Positions 29,622 through 39,089 of a stretch of DNA of 64,000 bases are shown one piece after another (the first letter of the stretch is position 1; every line of letters starts with the position of its first letter). The position numbers were made by a program, and so were the translations under genes. Origin of the DNA: Sipunculus nudus (Eukaryota; Annelida; Sipuncula; Golfingiida; Sipunculidae); assembly GCA_026874595.1 (NCBI GenBank), contig JAPPUL010000071.1, positions 186,001 to 250,000 of the forward strand, in the 5' to 3' direction. The notes beneath the pieces were generated by a model. It was not told the origin of the DNA. It saw only the letters and a program-made list of their open reading frames with translations, and did no database searches.

Positions 29622-30080
29622 TTACCATTTCTCAAAATAACCATTTACATGCCCCTCGCTTGCTCTTATTCTATCCTGCTTATATCCTTTATATATATAA
29701 AATACCTCAACCTTTAGCAAGACCATAAAATACGCCAAGTAAGATAGCATATAGACTTTCCCCTCTTCCTTTACTGTCGCAAATACTACCCATATATATA
29801 TCAAAAATACTAGAAATCTCCCTATCACCGACATATAAAAGATTAAAAAAAAAAGCCCCTCTCCTCTTGACTCCCCTCCAACCTTTCTAAGTATAACAAA
29901 AAGAGCGAAAAAGCTTATCAAAAACATAAAAAAGTTAAGCACTCCGCCTACTACATATGCTCCTCTATATTCCCAAAATTCTCCGCCAAACAAAAATACC
30001 AAAAATATATATACCCCAAATACTAAAACCAAACTCGTTATAACAAAATATACCCCCAAACCCCTACTCCATACCCCCAT
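29622..30080 (-). CDS. Hydrophobic protein, probable AtpI-like assembly factor
   Basis: A 152-residue protein with four likely membrane segments (about 8-30, 42-62, 80-98 and 110-128). The position between atpZ and atpB and the four-span pattern fit the AtpI family, which helps assemble the c ring, but the sequence is too diverged to be sure. The ATG at 30080 is chosen because GAGGAGG lies just upstream of it, giving a 17-bp overlap with atpZ. A TTG at 30116 would give a longer overlap. Confidence 0.65.
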   Translation of the reverse strand: MGVWSRGLGVYFVITSLVLVFGVYIFLVFLFGGEFWEYRGAYVVGGVLNFFMFLISFFALFVILRKVGGESRGEGLFFLIFYMSVIGRFLVFLIYIWVVFATVKEEGKVYMLSYLAYFMVLLKVEVFYIYKGYKQDRIRASEGHVNGYFEKW

Positions 30081-30315
30081 CTTTACTCCCTCCTCGCTTT
30101 TTCTGTCGTCTTGCAAACCTTTTACTCTCCTTTAAAAGTATATATAAGCCTATAAAAAACCCTATAACCAGCATCAATAACAAAAATATCGGAAATCTAT
30201 TACTATGTAATCCGTCTAAATAATTGCCCCCAAGCGTAAATAACGTTACTATTAAAATAAATTGTATCCCAAGAGATAAACCATCCAAACCTTTTATCCA
30301 AACCTTTTTATCCAC
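30064..30315 (-). CDS. AtpZ/AtpI-type F1F0 assembly protein
   Basis: An 83-residue protein with two membrane helices (about 15-32 and 42-62) joined by LGGNYLDGLHSNRFP, close to the pattern of AtpZ (GxxLGxxLDxxxxTxP). The tail is basic. It is the first gene of the atp operon, which is typical for AtpZ. The start is GTG at 30315. It overlaps the next gene. Confidence 0.75.
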   Translation of the reverse strand: MDKKVWIKGLDGLSLGIQFILIVTLFTLGGNYLDGLHSNRFPIFLLLMLVIGFFIGLYILLKESKRFARRQKKRGGSKDGGME

Positions 30316-30394
30316 AAAGTCTATTTTATTTGTTACTTTATTTATTTGTTACTTTATTAAAACATAAGCTCTACTTTTTTATCCCGCAACTATA

Positions 30395-30420
30395 ATTTAA
30401 AAGTTCTATTTAAAAGTTCT
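30395..30420. repeat. 13-bp perfect tandem duplication upstream of nadE
   Basis: ATTTAAAAGTTCT is duplicated head-to-tail in the divergent gap between the atp operon and nadE. A second near-tandem of about 16 bp (TTTGTTACTTTATTTA) lies at about 30330-30360. Confidence 0.85.
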
Positions 30421-30471
30421 ATAATAAAAACTATTAAAACTAATCTTTATTTTTTTTATTAAGGATATTTT

Positions 30472-32289
30472 ATGTCGTCTAAGTTTATAAATATTGCTCT
30501 TGCTCAAATAAATCCCACCATCGCTGATATAAAAGGGAATACCAATATTATTATAAATACTCTCATTAAAGCTCAAAAACTAAAGGTTAATATAATCGCA
30601 TTCCCCGAAATGGCTATAATCGGATACCCCCCTCAGGACCTCCTCTTTGATAAATCCATTATTAAGGCTAATATTAAAGCCCTCGATAAAATAGCTCCCT
30701 TTACACTCCCTTTTAATGCCGTTATTATCGGCTTTTGTAGACAAGCTCAATTTAACAAAATCTATAAACAAAATCTCCCTAAACAAAATCTATCCTATAT
30801 CTTACATAAACCTCTATTATACAACTCTTTTGCTCTTTTTAGTCATGGGAAAATTATCGGATACGGGGATAAGCTTTGTTTGCCAAATTATGGCATCTTT
30901 GACGACTTTAGATATTTTATCCCCGCTAAGAAAGCTTCCTCTTTCAAAATCCCTATAAACTCTAAAAGCTTTAACAAAAACTCCTTACGCATCGGTATTC
31001 TCGTTTGTGAGGACATTTGGCATGACTTTAAAAAACATCCCATATATCCTCACTCTCCTATTAAGCAGCTTAAAAAACAAAATATTGACTTGCTCTTCGT
31101 TATTAATGCTTCCCCTTTCGAAATCCAAAAGCTTAATAACAGAAAAAACTTCCTTGCTGCTCAAGCTGCAAAATACTCCACCCCCATTTTCTACGTTAAT
31201 ATGTGGGGCGGCAATGACAAAATTATTTTTGACGGACATAGCATGATGTTTGATAAAAATGGTAGCTTATTCTCTTTGGCTAAAGGCTTTCAGGATGATT
31301 TGACTCTTGCTTCATTTGATTTAGAGTCATGTGTTGCTACTAAAGCTATGTATAAAATTCCAGATGAATATGAACTCATTTTTAATGCTTTGGTTACTGG
31401 AAAGCGCGACTACCATAGAAAATGTTTTATCTCTAAGTCCGTAATCGGCGTCTCGGGCGGTATTGACTCTGCTTTATCCCTTGCTATCGATGTTAAGGCC
31501 ATTGGTAATAAGAACGTTTTGGCCATTATAAGCCCTTCTAGGTACTCAAGTAATGACTCCTTAAATGATGCTATTACCCTATGTAAGAACTTTAATGTCG
31601 ATTACAAAATTATCCCTTTAGAATACCAAAATCCTAAAAAGAATAATCCTCCCTCCTCTCGCTCTCATTCTGATAAAACAGATTCTTGGAAAGGCGTTTT
31701 GCCTGAGAAATATTCTCGCTATTACGATGCTTTTGGCCTGCCTTCTAAAAATATCGTCTTTGAAAATATGCAGGCCATTGATAGAATGAGCATTTTACGT
31801 GCTGTTGCTAATGAACAAGATCGTCTTGTTTCCGGAACCAGCAATAAAACTGAACTTGCACTCGGATATGCTACCATCTGCGGCGACCTGCAGGCTGATA
31901 TCCTCATAATCGGGGACCTTTACAAATATCAGGTCTACAAACTTGCTAACTTTATTAACAATAAATTTAAGCAAAAACTAATCCCACCCTCTATTATATC
32001 TCGAACGCCTTCCGCCGAACTTGCTCCTAACCAAATTGACCCTTTTGACTACTCTAAGCTTGATTTGCTTGTTAAACTAAAAATTGAAGATAAACTCTCT
32101 TTACAGGAATTAATTGCTTCTAAAAAACTCTCTGCCATAATGTCCAACAAAGACATAACTTACTATAATAAACTAATTGATATTAACGAACACAAACGCT
32201 TTAAATCCGGCTACATTCTAAAAATTAGTTCTACTGCTTTTGGCGAGGATAGAAGATTTAATACTGCAAAGCATATAAATATCGACTAA
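30472..32289 (+). CDS. nadE: Glutamine-dependent NAD+ synthase
   Basis: Makes NAD+ from deamido-NAD+, ATP and glutamine. The 605-residue protein has an N-terminal nitrilase-type amidotransferase domain with the Glu in AFPEMAIIGYPPQD, the Lys in GDKLCLPNYGIFDD and the Cys in LVCEDIWHD. The C-terminal synthetase domain has the PP-loop GVSGGIDSALSLAI and SGTSNKTELALGYATICGD. AAGGA lies 10 nt before the ATG. It is a lagging-strand gene, rich in Asn, Lys, Ile and Ser, and divergent from the atp operon. Confidence 0.95.
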   Translation: MSSKFINIALAQINPTIADIKGNTNIIINTLIKAQKLKVNIIAFPEMAIIGYPPQDLLFDKSIIKANIKALDKIAPFTLPFNAVIIGFCRQAQFNKIYKQNLPKQNLSYILHKPLLYNSFALFSHGKIIGYGDKLCLPNYGIFDDFRYFIPAKKASSFKIPINSKSFNKNSLRIGILVCEDIWHDFKKHPIYPHSPIKQLKKQNIDLLFVINASPFEIQKLNNRKNFLAAQAAKYSTPIFYVNMWGGNDKIIFDGHSMMFDKNGSLFSLAKGFQDDLTLASFDLESCVATKAMYKIPDEYELIFNALVTGKRDYHRKCFISKSVIGVSGGIDSALSLAIDVKAIGNKNVLAIISPSRYSSNDSLNDAITLCKNFNVDYKIIPLEYQNPKKNNPPSSRSHSDKTDSWKGVLPEKYSRYYDAFGLPSKNIVFENMQAIDRMSILRAVANEQDRLVSGTSNKTELALGYATICGDLQADILIIGDLYKYQVYKLANFINNKFKQKLIPPSIISRTPSAELAPNQIDPFDYSKLDLLVKLKIEDKLSLQELIASKKLSAIMSNKDITYYNKLIDINEHKRFKSGYILKISSTAFGEDRRFNTAKHINID

Positions 32290-32483
32290 TCTAGTTTCCT
32301 ATAGCTTTTTCCTATAGTATTATAGAAATAGTATTTAGAAAACCACTTAATTCCTCTTAAAACCATCAGAAGGACTTTGATATAATTTATTTTAACACAA
32401 ACTCTAAAAAAGCCTTTTCCTCAAAAAATATACTTGCCCTCCTGATAGTTCCTTATACAGCACATTTATACGGCTATTTATAC

Positions 32484-33533
32484 TTATTTAGCCTTTTTTG
32501 TTCCACGCTCTGTTTTACGCTCTTGCTTTTCTTTTTGGGCTGCTTGCTGTTTCCTTGCAAGGGACATTAAGAAATACCTCTCCCCTTCTCGCTTCCTTAC
32601 TACTGCTTGGCGTTGTAATGCCTTATACCTTTGTATTCCCCAGACCTTTTCATCATCTATATCTAAATAATCTGCTTCCATTACTGCATTCTCGTAGCTT
32701 GCTTCTACTCTCTTGAAATACGTTACAAAGTCTCCTTTCAAATTATTGCTTACTCGACTTATCAAAAATGAATGAAACTTTATATAAGGTTTTGACACCG
32801 GATATAACTTGAACTTTACAAAATCTCGCTGATTTATTGATTCTAAATAGTGCGGATTTTCCCATATCAATGTCCTCCAGCCAACAAAATCTAAATAACC
32901 CATGAAATAATCTCGCTGATTACTATCCTTATCCACCAACCGCAAATATAATCCGTTATTTATATTTCGTCCCGATACCTCAACACTTAGTGCTTTCAAA
33001 GTCCCCACATTATCCAATACCCCATTCCCCACATTCGACAAATCTCCATTCTCATTATATTCCATTATCTCATACAACGGCTTTACTTCTGCATATGCGT
33101 TGTATCTATGCTTTACTGGGTAATGTATCCTTACTCCAAGAACCGTCTCCCCTCCCTTCGTTTCTACCTTCTTTGCATAGGAATTATTTTTATTGTTTAC
33201 TGTGTCGGCTGATGAGTTGAACCTTATTACCCAATTCGATAAAGCCATGTCTTCTTGCGTTATCAAGTATTTTGTTGTGTCAGTCTCTACTTTACCGTCT
33301 TTCCCTCCCGGACTGCCCTTTGTGTAGGGACTCCCCGCTTTCCCATTTTCTGCCTCGTATTTACCAAAATCCAAAAGCACCTTCTCAAGTACTTTCCCCT
33401 CAGCAGCTTTTCCTTGTGAACCCTGTCTCCCCTGCGTACCCTGCGTACCCTGCGTACCCTGCGCTCCTAAATCACTTGCTCCTACGAGTCCATAAATTAT
33501 CAATAAACTTAGTGTTTGTACAATTCTTTTCAT
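32484..33533 (-). CDS. flaA: Flagellar filament outer layer protein FlaA
   Basis: A sheath protein of spirochaetal periplasmic flagella, 349 residues. A signal peptide (KRIVQTLSLLIIYGLVG) precedes the mature region. After a short QGTQGTQGTQGRQGSQG repeat come VLLDFGKYEAEN, LSNWVIRFNSSADTVNNKNNS, VRIHYPV and LYLRLVDKDSNQRDYFMGYLDFVGWRTLIWENP, the core FlaA pattern. The C-terminal KQQAAQKEKQERKTERGTKK tail is unusually basic. The ATG at 33533 has AAGGAG upstream. It has its own consensus promoter. Confidence 0.9.
   Translation of the reverse strand: MKRIVQTLSLLIIYGLVGASDLGAQGTQGTQGTQGRQGSQGKAAEGKVLEKVLLDFGKYEAENGKAGSPYTKGSPGGKDGKVETDTTKYLITQEDMALSNWVIRFNSSADTVNNKNNSYAKKVETKGGETVLGVRIHYPVKHRYNAYAEVKPLYEIMEYNENGDLSNVGNGVLDNVGTLKALSVEVSGRNINNGLYLRLVDKDSNQRDYFMGYLDFVGWRTLIWENPHYLESINQRDFVKFKLYPVSKPYIKFHSFLISRVSNNLKGDFVTYFKRVEASYENAVMEADYLDIDDEKVWGIQRYKALQRQAVVRKREGERYFLMSLARKQQAAQKEKQERKTERGTKKAK
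33430..33456. repeat. 9-bp unit, three perfect copies inside flaA
   Basis: CCCTGCGTA is repeated three times and followed by a partial copy. On the coding strand it makes the Gly-Thr-Gln repeat just after the signal peptide, where length change is least likely to harm the fold. Confidence 0.92.
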
Positions 33534-33649
33534 GTTTGTAGCACTCCTTAGCGTTTTTTTAATATCTTCCTTTATCTTCCTCCCCATATTATTTGTTTCA
33601 AGACCCCTCTATCCTAGAAACAAAAAGCTATTTCCTTCTCGTGTACAAA

Positions 33650-33678
33650 ATTATATATATTTGAAGGAACTTTGTCAA
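33650..33678 (-). promoter_or_regulatory. Consensus sigma-70 promoter for flaA
   Basis: On the minus strand TTGACA (33678-33673) and TATAAT (33655-33650) are both perfect matches, with a 17-bp spacer. RNA would start near 33643, giving a leader of about 110 nt before the flaA ATG at 33533. This is the best promoter in the window and suggests strong, sigma-70 rather than sigma-28, expression of flaA. Confidence 0.85.
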
Positions 33679-33803
33679 GTTCTCTACTAGCACTCTCTTG
33701 CTCCTTTGTTATTCTAAACACACTTAATTACTTTTATTCATACTTTATAATTTATCTTTTTCTATTTTTTTCACCTTTTTTTTATTTACCTTATATTTTA
33801 TAT

Positions 33804-34712
33804 ATGGCTTTTGTTTCAATTATTAAAACAGATGATTATAACCATATTAAGCAAAATCTTGTAGACGTTATCTCGCCTCTTGGCAACATTAATTCTTTTA
33901 TCTCAAAAGACGATAACGTGCTTATTAAACCTAATTTGCTCGGACCAAAGCGACACCATAATGACCCACTTATTACAGACCCTCGCCTTATCCTTGCTTG
34001 TGCTCAGTTGATTCATGAGCTTGGGGCTAAAGTCTCTATCGCTGATTCTCCCGCTTGGGGGACTCCTCTTCAAATACTTTCTAAAACTAAAGTCTTTAAA
34101 GATTTACAAAAGCTAAATGTTAATATCATTAATCTTAAAAAACCTCAACATAAATTCAAAATCTTTTCTAAAGACTCCTCTCTCAAAAATTACAAAATTA
34201 TTAACCTACCAAAACTTAAGGTCCATTGCCAACTTGGCCTTTCTTTAGCTGTTAAGAATATGTTTGGATGCATTGCAGGAAAACGTAAGGCTATACTACA
34301 TTTCTCCTTAGCCGATAAGCATAATCTCTTTGCTGAGATGCTCGTTAAAAATTGTTTCGATTTAAACCCTATTTTGAATATACTTGATGCCGTTTATGCC
34401 ATGGATAAAAAAGGGCCCATAGGCGGAGTCCCTAAATTAACTAATCTACTCGTTGCTTCTACCGACCCTGTTGCTCTTGATACCGTCATAACAAAAGCTC
34501 TTGACTACCCTTTCCCTTATAAAATTTTAACCGCTGCCAAATCTTTAAACCTTGGACAATCTAATATCACGCAAATTAATACCAATATCCCCATCCCTAA
34601 TATCTCTTTAGATTATCCAAACCCTATCCCTATCTCTTTCTCTCCCATTAAAATATCTAAATCTTTAATTAAAAATATCTTTGTTAAAAACTTAAAGCAA
34701 AAATCTGCTTAA
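33804..34712 (+). CDS. DUF362 domain protein
   Basis: A 302-residue protein of the DUF362 family, recognised from VLIKPNLLGPKR, the GAKVSIADSPAWG segment, INLPKLKVHCQLGLSLAVKNMFGCIAGKRK and LNILDAVYAMDKKGPIGG. Some relatives have ferredoxin domains, but no iron-sulfur cysteine cluster is visible here. The function is unknown. The open frame extends 44 codons upstream as a hydrophobic Phe-rich stretch, but this would cross the flaA promoter, so ATG at 33804 is preferred; no strong ribosome-binding site was seen. It is a lagging-strand gene. Confidence 0.75.
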   Translation: MAFVSIIKTDDYNHIKQNLVDVISPLGNINSFISKDDNVLIKPNLLGPKRHHNDPLITDPRLILACAQLIHELGAKVSIADSPAWGTPLQILSKTKVFKDLQKLNVNIINLKKPQHKFKIFSKDSSLKNYKIINLPKLKVHCQLGLSLAVKNMFGCIAGKRKAILHFSLADKHNLFAEMLVKNCFDLNPILNILDAVYAMDKKGPIGGVPKLTNLLVASTDPVALDTVITKALDYPFPYKILTAAKSLNLGQSNITQINTNIPIPNISLDYPNPIPISFSPIKISKSLIKNIFVKNLKQKSA

Positions 34713-34716
34713 TTAT

Positions 34717-34761
34717 TTTTTACGCTACTTTTTACGCTACTTTTTACGCTACTTTTTACGC
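34717..34761. repeat. 12-bp unit in nearly four tandem copies
   Basis: TTTTTACGCTAC is present three times perfectly with a partial fourth copy. It spans the convergent junction of the DUF362 gene and the lytic transglycosylase gene, whose last codons (ending RKK and TAG) lie inside the array. Confidence 0.93.
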
Positions 34762-37277
34762 TTTTCGTAAAGTTGCCTGTATATATAATAACTCCCCAAA
34801 ACCTTGCGTACGTAGTTTCTTGTCTCGTCTATATCTATTAGCTCTATAACTAGTTTATCATTAAGCGCCTTGTTCTCTTTTGAAAGTCCATTACGTAGCG
34901 CATTTCTAAACCTCCCCACCATATTCCTTATCCGAGTCGGTCCCCCATTGTAACTTGCTACCGCCTCGCTTAACGGCTGTCTCCTTAATAAAAATCTTAA
35001 GTATTTTACTCCTAATGATATATTTGTCTTACTATCATATAAATTAATCCCTCCTCGCCCTGCCCGCCCTCGTCCAAGCCCATCTAACCACTCACCCACA
35101 CCCTGCAATATCTGCATAAGCCCCTTTGCTCCTGATACCGATAAAGCCTTCTCATTAAATCTACTCTCCTCCCGTATCACCGCCATTACCAAGTGTTTAT
35201 CAACCCCATAGCGTTTTGATTGCTCGTATACTATATCACTATAATATAAAGGATACACTTCCTCGCTTATAACAGGTATTATATATCCATGATTCCTAAC
35301 TCCATTCAAATAGTCTACTAGAAAATCGCTATATCTTATTACGTAATCACGCCTCCCAAGCTCCTTAAATAACTTCGATAATACCAAATAATACCTTCCG
35401 CGACTCTCCAAGTTACCTACATACCCCTTTAATAACTCATATCCTGCCTCTCCATTGCCCACTTGAAACAATATATATCCCTTCCAAAATAGTTCATCCT
35501 CTTCTACTCTAAAATTATACTCCTCCTTTACTGAAGCATAGCGCTGCTTAAACTCTTTTGTCTTAAAAAATCTCTTGTAACGCCCCTCAAGCTCCATATA
35601 TAGTTTAATCCGTTCGCCAAATGATAGTAAGCTCTCAAGTCGTTCTAAGGATAATCCTGTATAGTAATTTCTCCCATGATCATACAAGGCCTTCTTGAAA
35701 TACCTAACCCCCTCTGCCGCCTCACCAATATCTAAGTATAACTCTCCAAGCCAATAGGTATACTTTACTCGCCTATACGGACTCAATTTCCCATAATCTA
35801 CTTCCAAAAATGTATCTATTAAAAACCTTCTATTTGATTCCTTGCCTATCAACCTGAAAAATACTCGCTCAACCAAAGACTCATACCCAAGCTCAAATAA
35901 TCGACTCACTAGTTTGCCATATTCCCTCGCTCCTGAAACTCCTTTCTCCTTACTAGCTTTATACAGCTCCTCTCCTAGATGCTTAAGCAATACCATTCCC
36001 GCTTCCAAAACCTTTGGATGCCCATTCTCATGTAATATCTCCTTAAGCCTTGCAAGTCCCTCAGCTATATCCTCTTCCCCTCCATCAACCCCTCCATCAA
36101 CCAGTACCACTGCCTCCTCATAACTAAACTTCTTGCCATACTTACTCCCAAATCCAAAGACTTCCTTTACTTTCTTTGATATCTCTTTTGCTTTCTTTAT
36201 CTGCATTTGCGATATGTAATATTTGTACAGCACTTTGTAATATGTATATTCGCTCTCCTTAGATTCTACTTGAAACGTCTTTTCTCTTACAATTTTATCT
36301 ATTAACCGCTTTATAAGCTTTTGAGTTGCTTTTGAAACCCCCTTCTCATGCCCTTTTAACGACTGATAGTAATTTATAAGATATATTACTGCCTCGGTAC
36401 TTAAATCTCTCGTGTATCCTCCACCTACCCTCTTTATCCCATTTATAGCTTCCGATTTATAGCGCCTGTTATCTCCTTCCTTAAGAATATTCAAATACGC
36501 TCTTATCGCTCCCTTATAATCCCTTTTCCCCTCATAACCTCTCCCTATATAGTACATTAGCTTAGATTCTACCTCCCCTTCCGTCATACGTCTTTTATCT
36601 ATTATTATATTTATCCCCTCTCCCCCTTTAACTCGTTTTAAAAATCCCTTATACTCCTTTATTAATTTACTATACCAGGATAAGCGTAAATAAGACTGCC
36701 CCTCAAGCTCAAGCAATCGCAACATAACCTCTCCTCCCATCCCAACACGCTCCCTCGCTTTCTTTAAATGCTTAATCGCATTTACATAGCTTCTATCTTT
36801 ATAATATAACTCCCCTATCTTGTAGTTTATATAATCGCTAAATGCCTCGTTTTCTCTTGCACTCCTACTTAGGTACTTTATGCCCATCCTCGTATTCCCT
36901 AGCTTAAGATAACTTAACCCCTTTATATAAGACTCTACAAAACCTTGTCTGCAATATCTGCTCTCTTCTACTCTCGCTCCGCCACCCCCCTCAAACCCAC
37001 CTCTTATATTTGCTATTTTGCCCCCTACAATATCTTTATATCTTCCTCGCTTATAACCCCGCACATACTCACTCATTCCACATAGCGGAAGTTTTACCTT
37101 TACATTCGATAACTTAAACCTCTCAAGTGCAGCTAACTTTATAGCCAATCCCCTCTTCTCATTTTGCACATCTACATAATCTAGCCTCTCATCATATCCA
37201 CAGCTATTTAACATTACAAAAAGTACTACTTTTATTGAAAACCACAGTTTAATGAATAATTTATCTACATAAAACAT
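34749..37277 (-). CDS. Lytic transglycosylase lipoprotein with TPR-like region
   Basis: An 842-residue envelope protein. The N-terminus has a hydrophobic stretch ending LFVMLNSC, a likely lipobox. Residues about 110-640 are helical repeats of TPR type (for example LGNTRMGIKYLSRSARE and DYKGAIRAYLNILKEGD). The C-terminal domain (about 670-830) is an SLT-type murein transglycosylase: VIREESRFNEKALSVSGAKGLMQI with the catalytic Glu, then YLRFLLRRQPLSEAVASYNGGPTRI. It resembles Slt70-like enzymes that cut peptidoglycan. Its end is defined by the 12-bp tandem array. Confidence 0.88.
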   Translation of the reverse strand: MFYVDKLFIKLWFSIKVVLFVMLNSCGYDERLDYVDVQNEKRGLAIKLAALERFKLSNVKVKLPLCGMSEYVRGYKRGRYKDIVGGKIANIRGGFEGGGGARVEESRYCRQGFVESYIKGLSYLKLGNTRMGIKYLSRSARENEAFSDYINYKIGELYYKDRSYVNAIKHLKKARERVGMGGEVMLRLLELEGQSYLRLSWYSKLIKEYKGFLKRVKGGEGINIIIDKRRMTEGEVESKLMYYIGRGYEGKRDYKGAIRAYLNILKEGDNRRYKSEAINGIKRVGGGYTRDLSTEAVIYLINYYQSLKGHEKGVSKATQKLIKRLIDKIVREKTFQVESKESEYTYYKVLYKYYISQMQIKKAKEISKKVKEVFGFGSKYGKKFSYEEAVVLVDGGVDGGEEDIAEGLARLKEILHENGHPKVLEAGMVLLKHLGEELYKASKEKGVSGAREYGKLVSRLFELGYESLVERVFFRLIGKESNRRFLIDTFLEVDYGKLSPYRRVKYTYWLGELYLDIGEAAEGVRYFKKALYDHGRNYYTGLSLERLESLLSFGERIKLYMELEGRYKRFFKTKEFKQRYASVKEEYNFRVEEDELFWKGYILFQVGNGEAGYELLKGYVGNLESRGRYYLVLSKLFKELGRRDYVIRYSDFLVDYLNGVRNHGYIIPVISEEVYPLYYSDIVYEQSKRYGVDKHLVMAVIREESRFNEKALSVSGAKGLMQILQGVGEWLDGLGRGRAGRGGINLYDSKTNISLGVKYLRFLLRRQPLSEAVASYNGGPTRIRNMVGRFRNALRNGLSKENKALNDKLVIELIDIDETRNYVRKVLGSYYIYRQLYEKRKK

Positions 37278-37353
37278 TTTATTTCCCCTTTTTACTCCCT
37301 TACTACTCTCACCCTCTATTGGCGTTTTTTAGCCTTTTCTTATATTTTTTTGT

Positions 37354-38691
37354 ATGTACTTTGTAAACGAACTACTAAATCTAAGCCCTTCTATATCCTC
37401 TAAACCAAAACTTTTTCTCTTTTTCCCTTTAGCGTATTTTTGCCTAACTTTTATCCTTTATTCTCACTCATTTGCCGCAACCTCCTCAAGCCTTACCCAA
37501 AAAACAAAAATACAATCTTTAAAAGTTTCTGTTCTAACTTTTGGTCCAGGACAAAGCTTACACTCTCAATGGGGGCATAATGCTCTTCGCATTAAAACCA
37601 ATTCAAACGACATCGTTTATGATTTTGGGACTTTTGATTATACTCATAACGTCCTCTCAAGCTTCCTCCTCGGGAAGAATAGCTTCTGGCTTAGTATCGC
37701 TTCCTACTCTGCCAACCACTCATTTTACGCTCGCTATGGCAGATACATCTTTGAACAGCAAATAATCCTCTCCTATAAACAAAAAGTTATCCTACAAAAT
37801 TTACTCGATATTCACTCTAAACCCAAAAATAAGTTCTATGTCTACCACTACGCCAAAAATAACTGTTCCTCTAAATTACGCGATACTTTAAATATTATTC
37901 TTAACAACTCCCTTAAAAAGCAAACTCATAACGTCCCCTTCAAATCTCTTCGGCAAATCTCAGACCCCTTAGTAAAACATATTTTCCCCGCTAAAATCCT
38001 CTCTGACCTACTATTTGATTCTTCCCACGATAAAGTAATCTCTGTCTATCAAGCTATGGCCTTCCCTCTAGTTGTAAGAGACTTCTTACCTTTCATTTTA
38101 AACAATAACAGCAAAACCCCTTCTAACAACAAGTTTAACAATATCAATCCAAAAAAAATAACCCCTCGCCTCATACATTCTCAAAAATATCTACTTAAAG
38201 CTTCCTTACCTAAAAAACCTTCTTATGCAAATATTTATAATGCCTTCTCTTTTGCATTCATTGCCTTTATCTTTACCGCTCTTAGTGTTTGTGCTTTGCC
38301 TTTTCATTTATATCCTCCTTTACGAAAATTCTTAACCTCTTCGGCTCTTATCATTTTAGCTATCCCCATTAGCGTCTTCTCCTTAATCTCTATTCATTTT
38401 CTTATAGTTCTTAAATATGATATCTCTATTATCTCACATCTTTTAATCTCTATTCCCGACCTTATCCTACCTATTGCCGGCATATTTTGCTTTAATTTAA
38501 CTCGACAAGTCTTTTTACTACGGCTTTGGCTTTTTTATAAACTCTTTACTCTATCCACTTTATTCTTCCTAATCTCTATAAACGTATTCGCTCAGCCCAT
38601 CGGGTATATCTTTATCTTCATAACCATATTTTATTTTATTATCTGGCTTTTGGTTAATAATCTCTCAAAAGACCCCTCCTATAATCCCTAG
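37354..38691 (+). CDS. DUF4105 domain membrane protein
   Basis: A 445-residue protein with a signal peptide or N-terminal anchor (FLFFPLAYFCLTFILYSHSFA). The domain of unknown function DUF4105 follows: VLTFGPGQSLHSQWGHNALRI, YDFGTFDY, RYIFEQQIILSYKQK and YHYAKNNCSSKLRDTL, with conserved His and Cys that look like a papain-like active site. At least four C-terminal membrane segments (about 285-435) follow. It is a lagging-strand gene, divergent from the transglycosylase gene. The family has been called Lnb N-terminal periplasmic domain. Confidence 0.75.
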   Translation: MYFVNELLNLSPSISSKPKLFLFFPLAYFCLTFILYSHSFAATSSSLTQKTKIQSLKVSVLTFGPGQSLHSQWGHNALRIKTNSNDIVYDFGTFDYTHNVLSSFLLGKNSFWLSIASYSANHSFYARYGRYIFEQQIILSYKQKVILQNLLDIHSKPKNKFYVYHYAKNNCSSKLRDTLNIILNNSLKKQTHNVPFKSLRQISDPLVKHIFPAKILSDLLFDSSHDKVISVYQAMAFPLVVRDFLPFILNNNSKTPSNNKFNNINPKKITPRLIHSQKYLLKASLPKKPSYANIYNAFSFAFIAFIFTALSVCALPFHLYPPLRKFLTSSALIILAIPISVFSLISIHFLIVLKYDISIISHLLISIPDLILPIAGIFCFNLTRQVFLLRLWLFYKLFTLSTLFFLISINVFAQPIGYIFIFITIFYFIIWLLVNNLSKDPSYNP

Positions 38692-38871
38692 CGATTTATT
38701 ATCAACATAAAAACCCTTATTTCGCTTAGCTTTTTTCTACCTAATATCTTTATTATGCTTGACTTATTTTTGCTTATCCTGTACATTTTACTCTTTGGTC
38801 CTGTAATGTCAATGCCTTTTCTTATATTTACTTATTGCGCTTTTTTTAAAAAAACTCTTTGGAGGACTCTT

Positions 38872-39039
38872 ATGACTTGCTTTTCTAATAAAGAACTAAA
38901 TCACTTTGTTATTAAAAACGTCAATTCTCAAGATATTCCTCATGTCAATGAATGTAAAAGATGCAATACTCGCTTTACACTAATTAAAAAGACAATAGAA
39001 CAAATGACTCGTAATTCTTGTTCTATAAATCCTCTTTAA
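38872..39039 (+). CDS. Small Cys-containing protein
   Basis: A 55-residue protein starting MTCFSNKELNHFVIKN and containing NECKRCNTRFTLIKK, a CxxC pair that may bind metal with the later His/Cys. I do not recognise the family. The ATG at 38872 has a perfect GGAGG 7 nt upstream, which supports this start over the longer frame from 38755, whose extra part is a hydrophobic run. It lies between the DUF4105 and the hydroxyacid dehydrogenase genes on the same strand. Confidence 0.65.
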   Translation: MTCFSNKELNHFVIKNVNSQDIPHVNECKRCNTRFTLIKKTIEQMTRNSCSINPL

Positions 39040-39089
39040 TTATTTAAGATAGTCTTTTGTTGCTACTTTCATTTATCGAGGTTTTTTTT

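Noticed and set aside
32290-32483. Bidirectional terminator between nadE and flaA
   Set aside because: Only a weak AT-rich stem (near 32307-32325) without a clear T run; not strong enough to list.
33672-33803. N-terminal extension of the DUF362 protein
   Set aside because: A hydrophobic Phe/Tyr-rich stretch that crosses the flaA promoter; the conserved domain begins just after ATG 33804.
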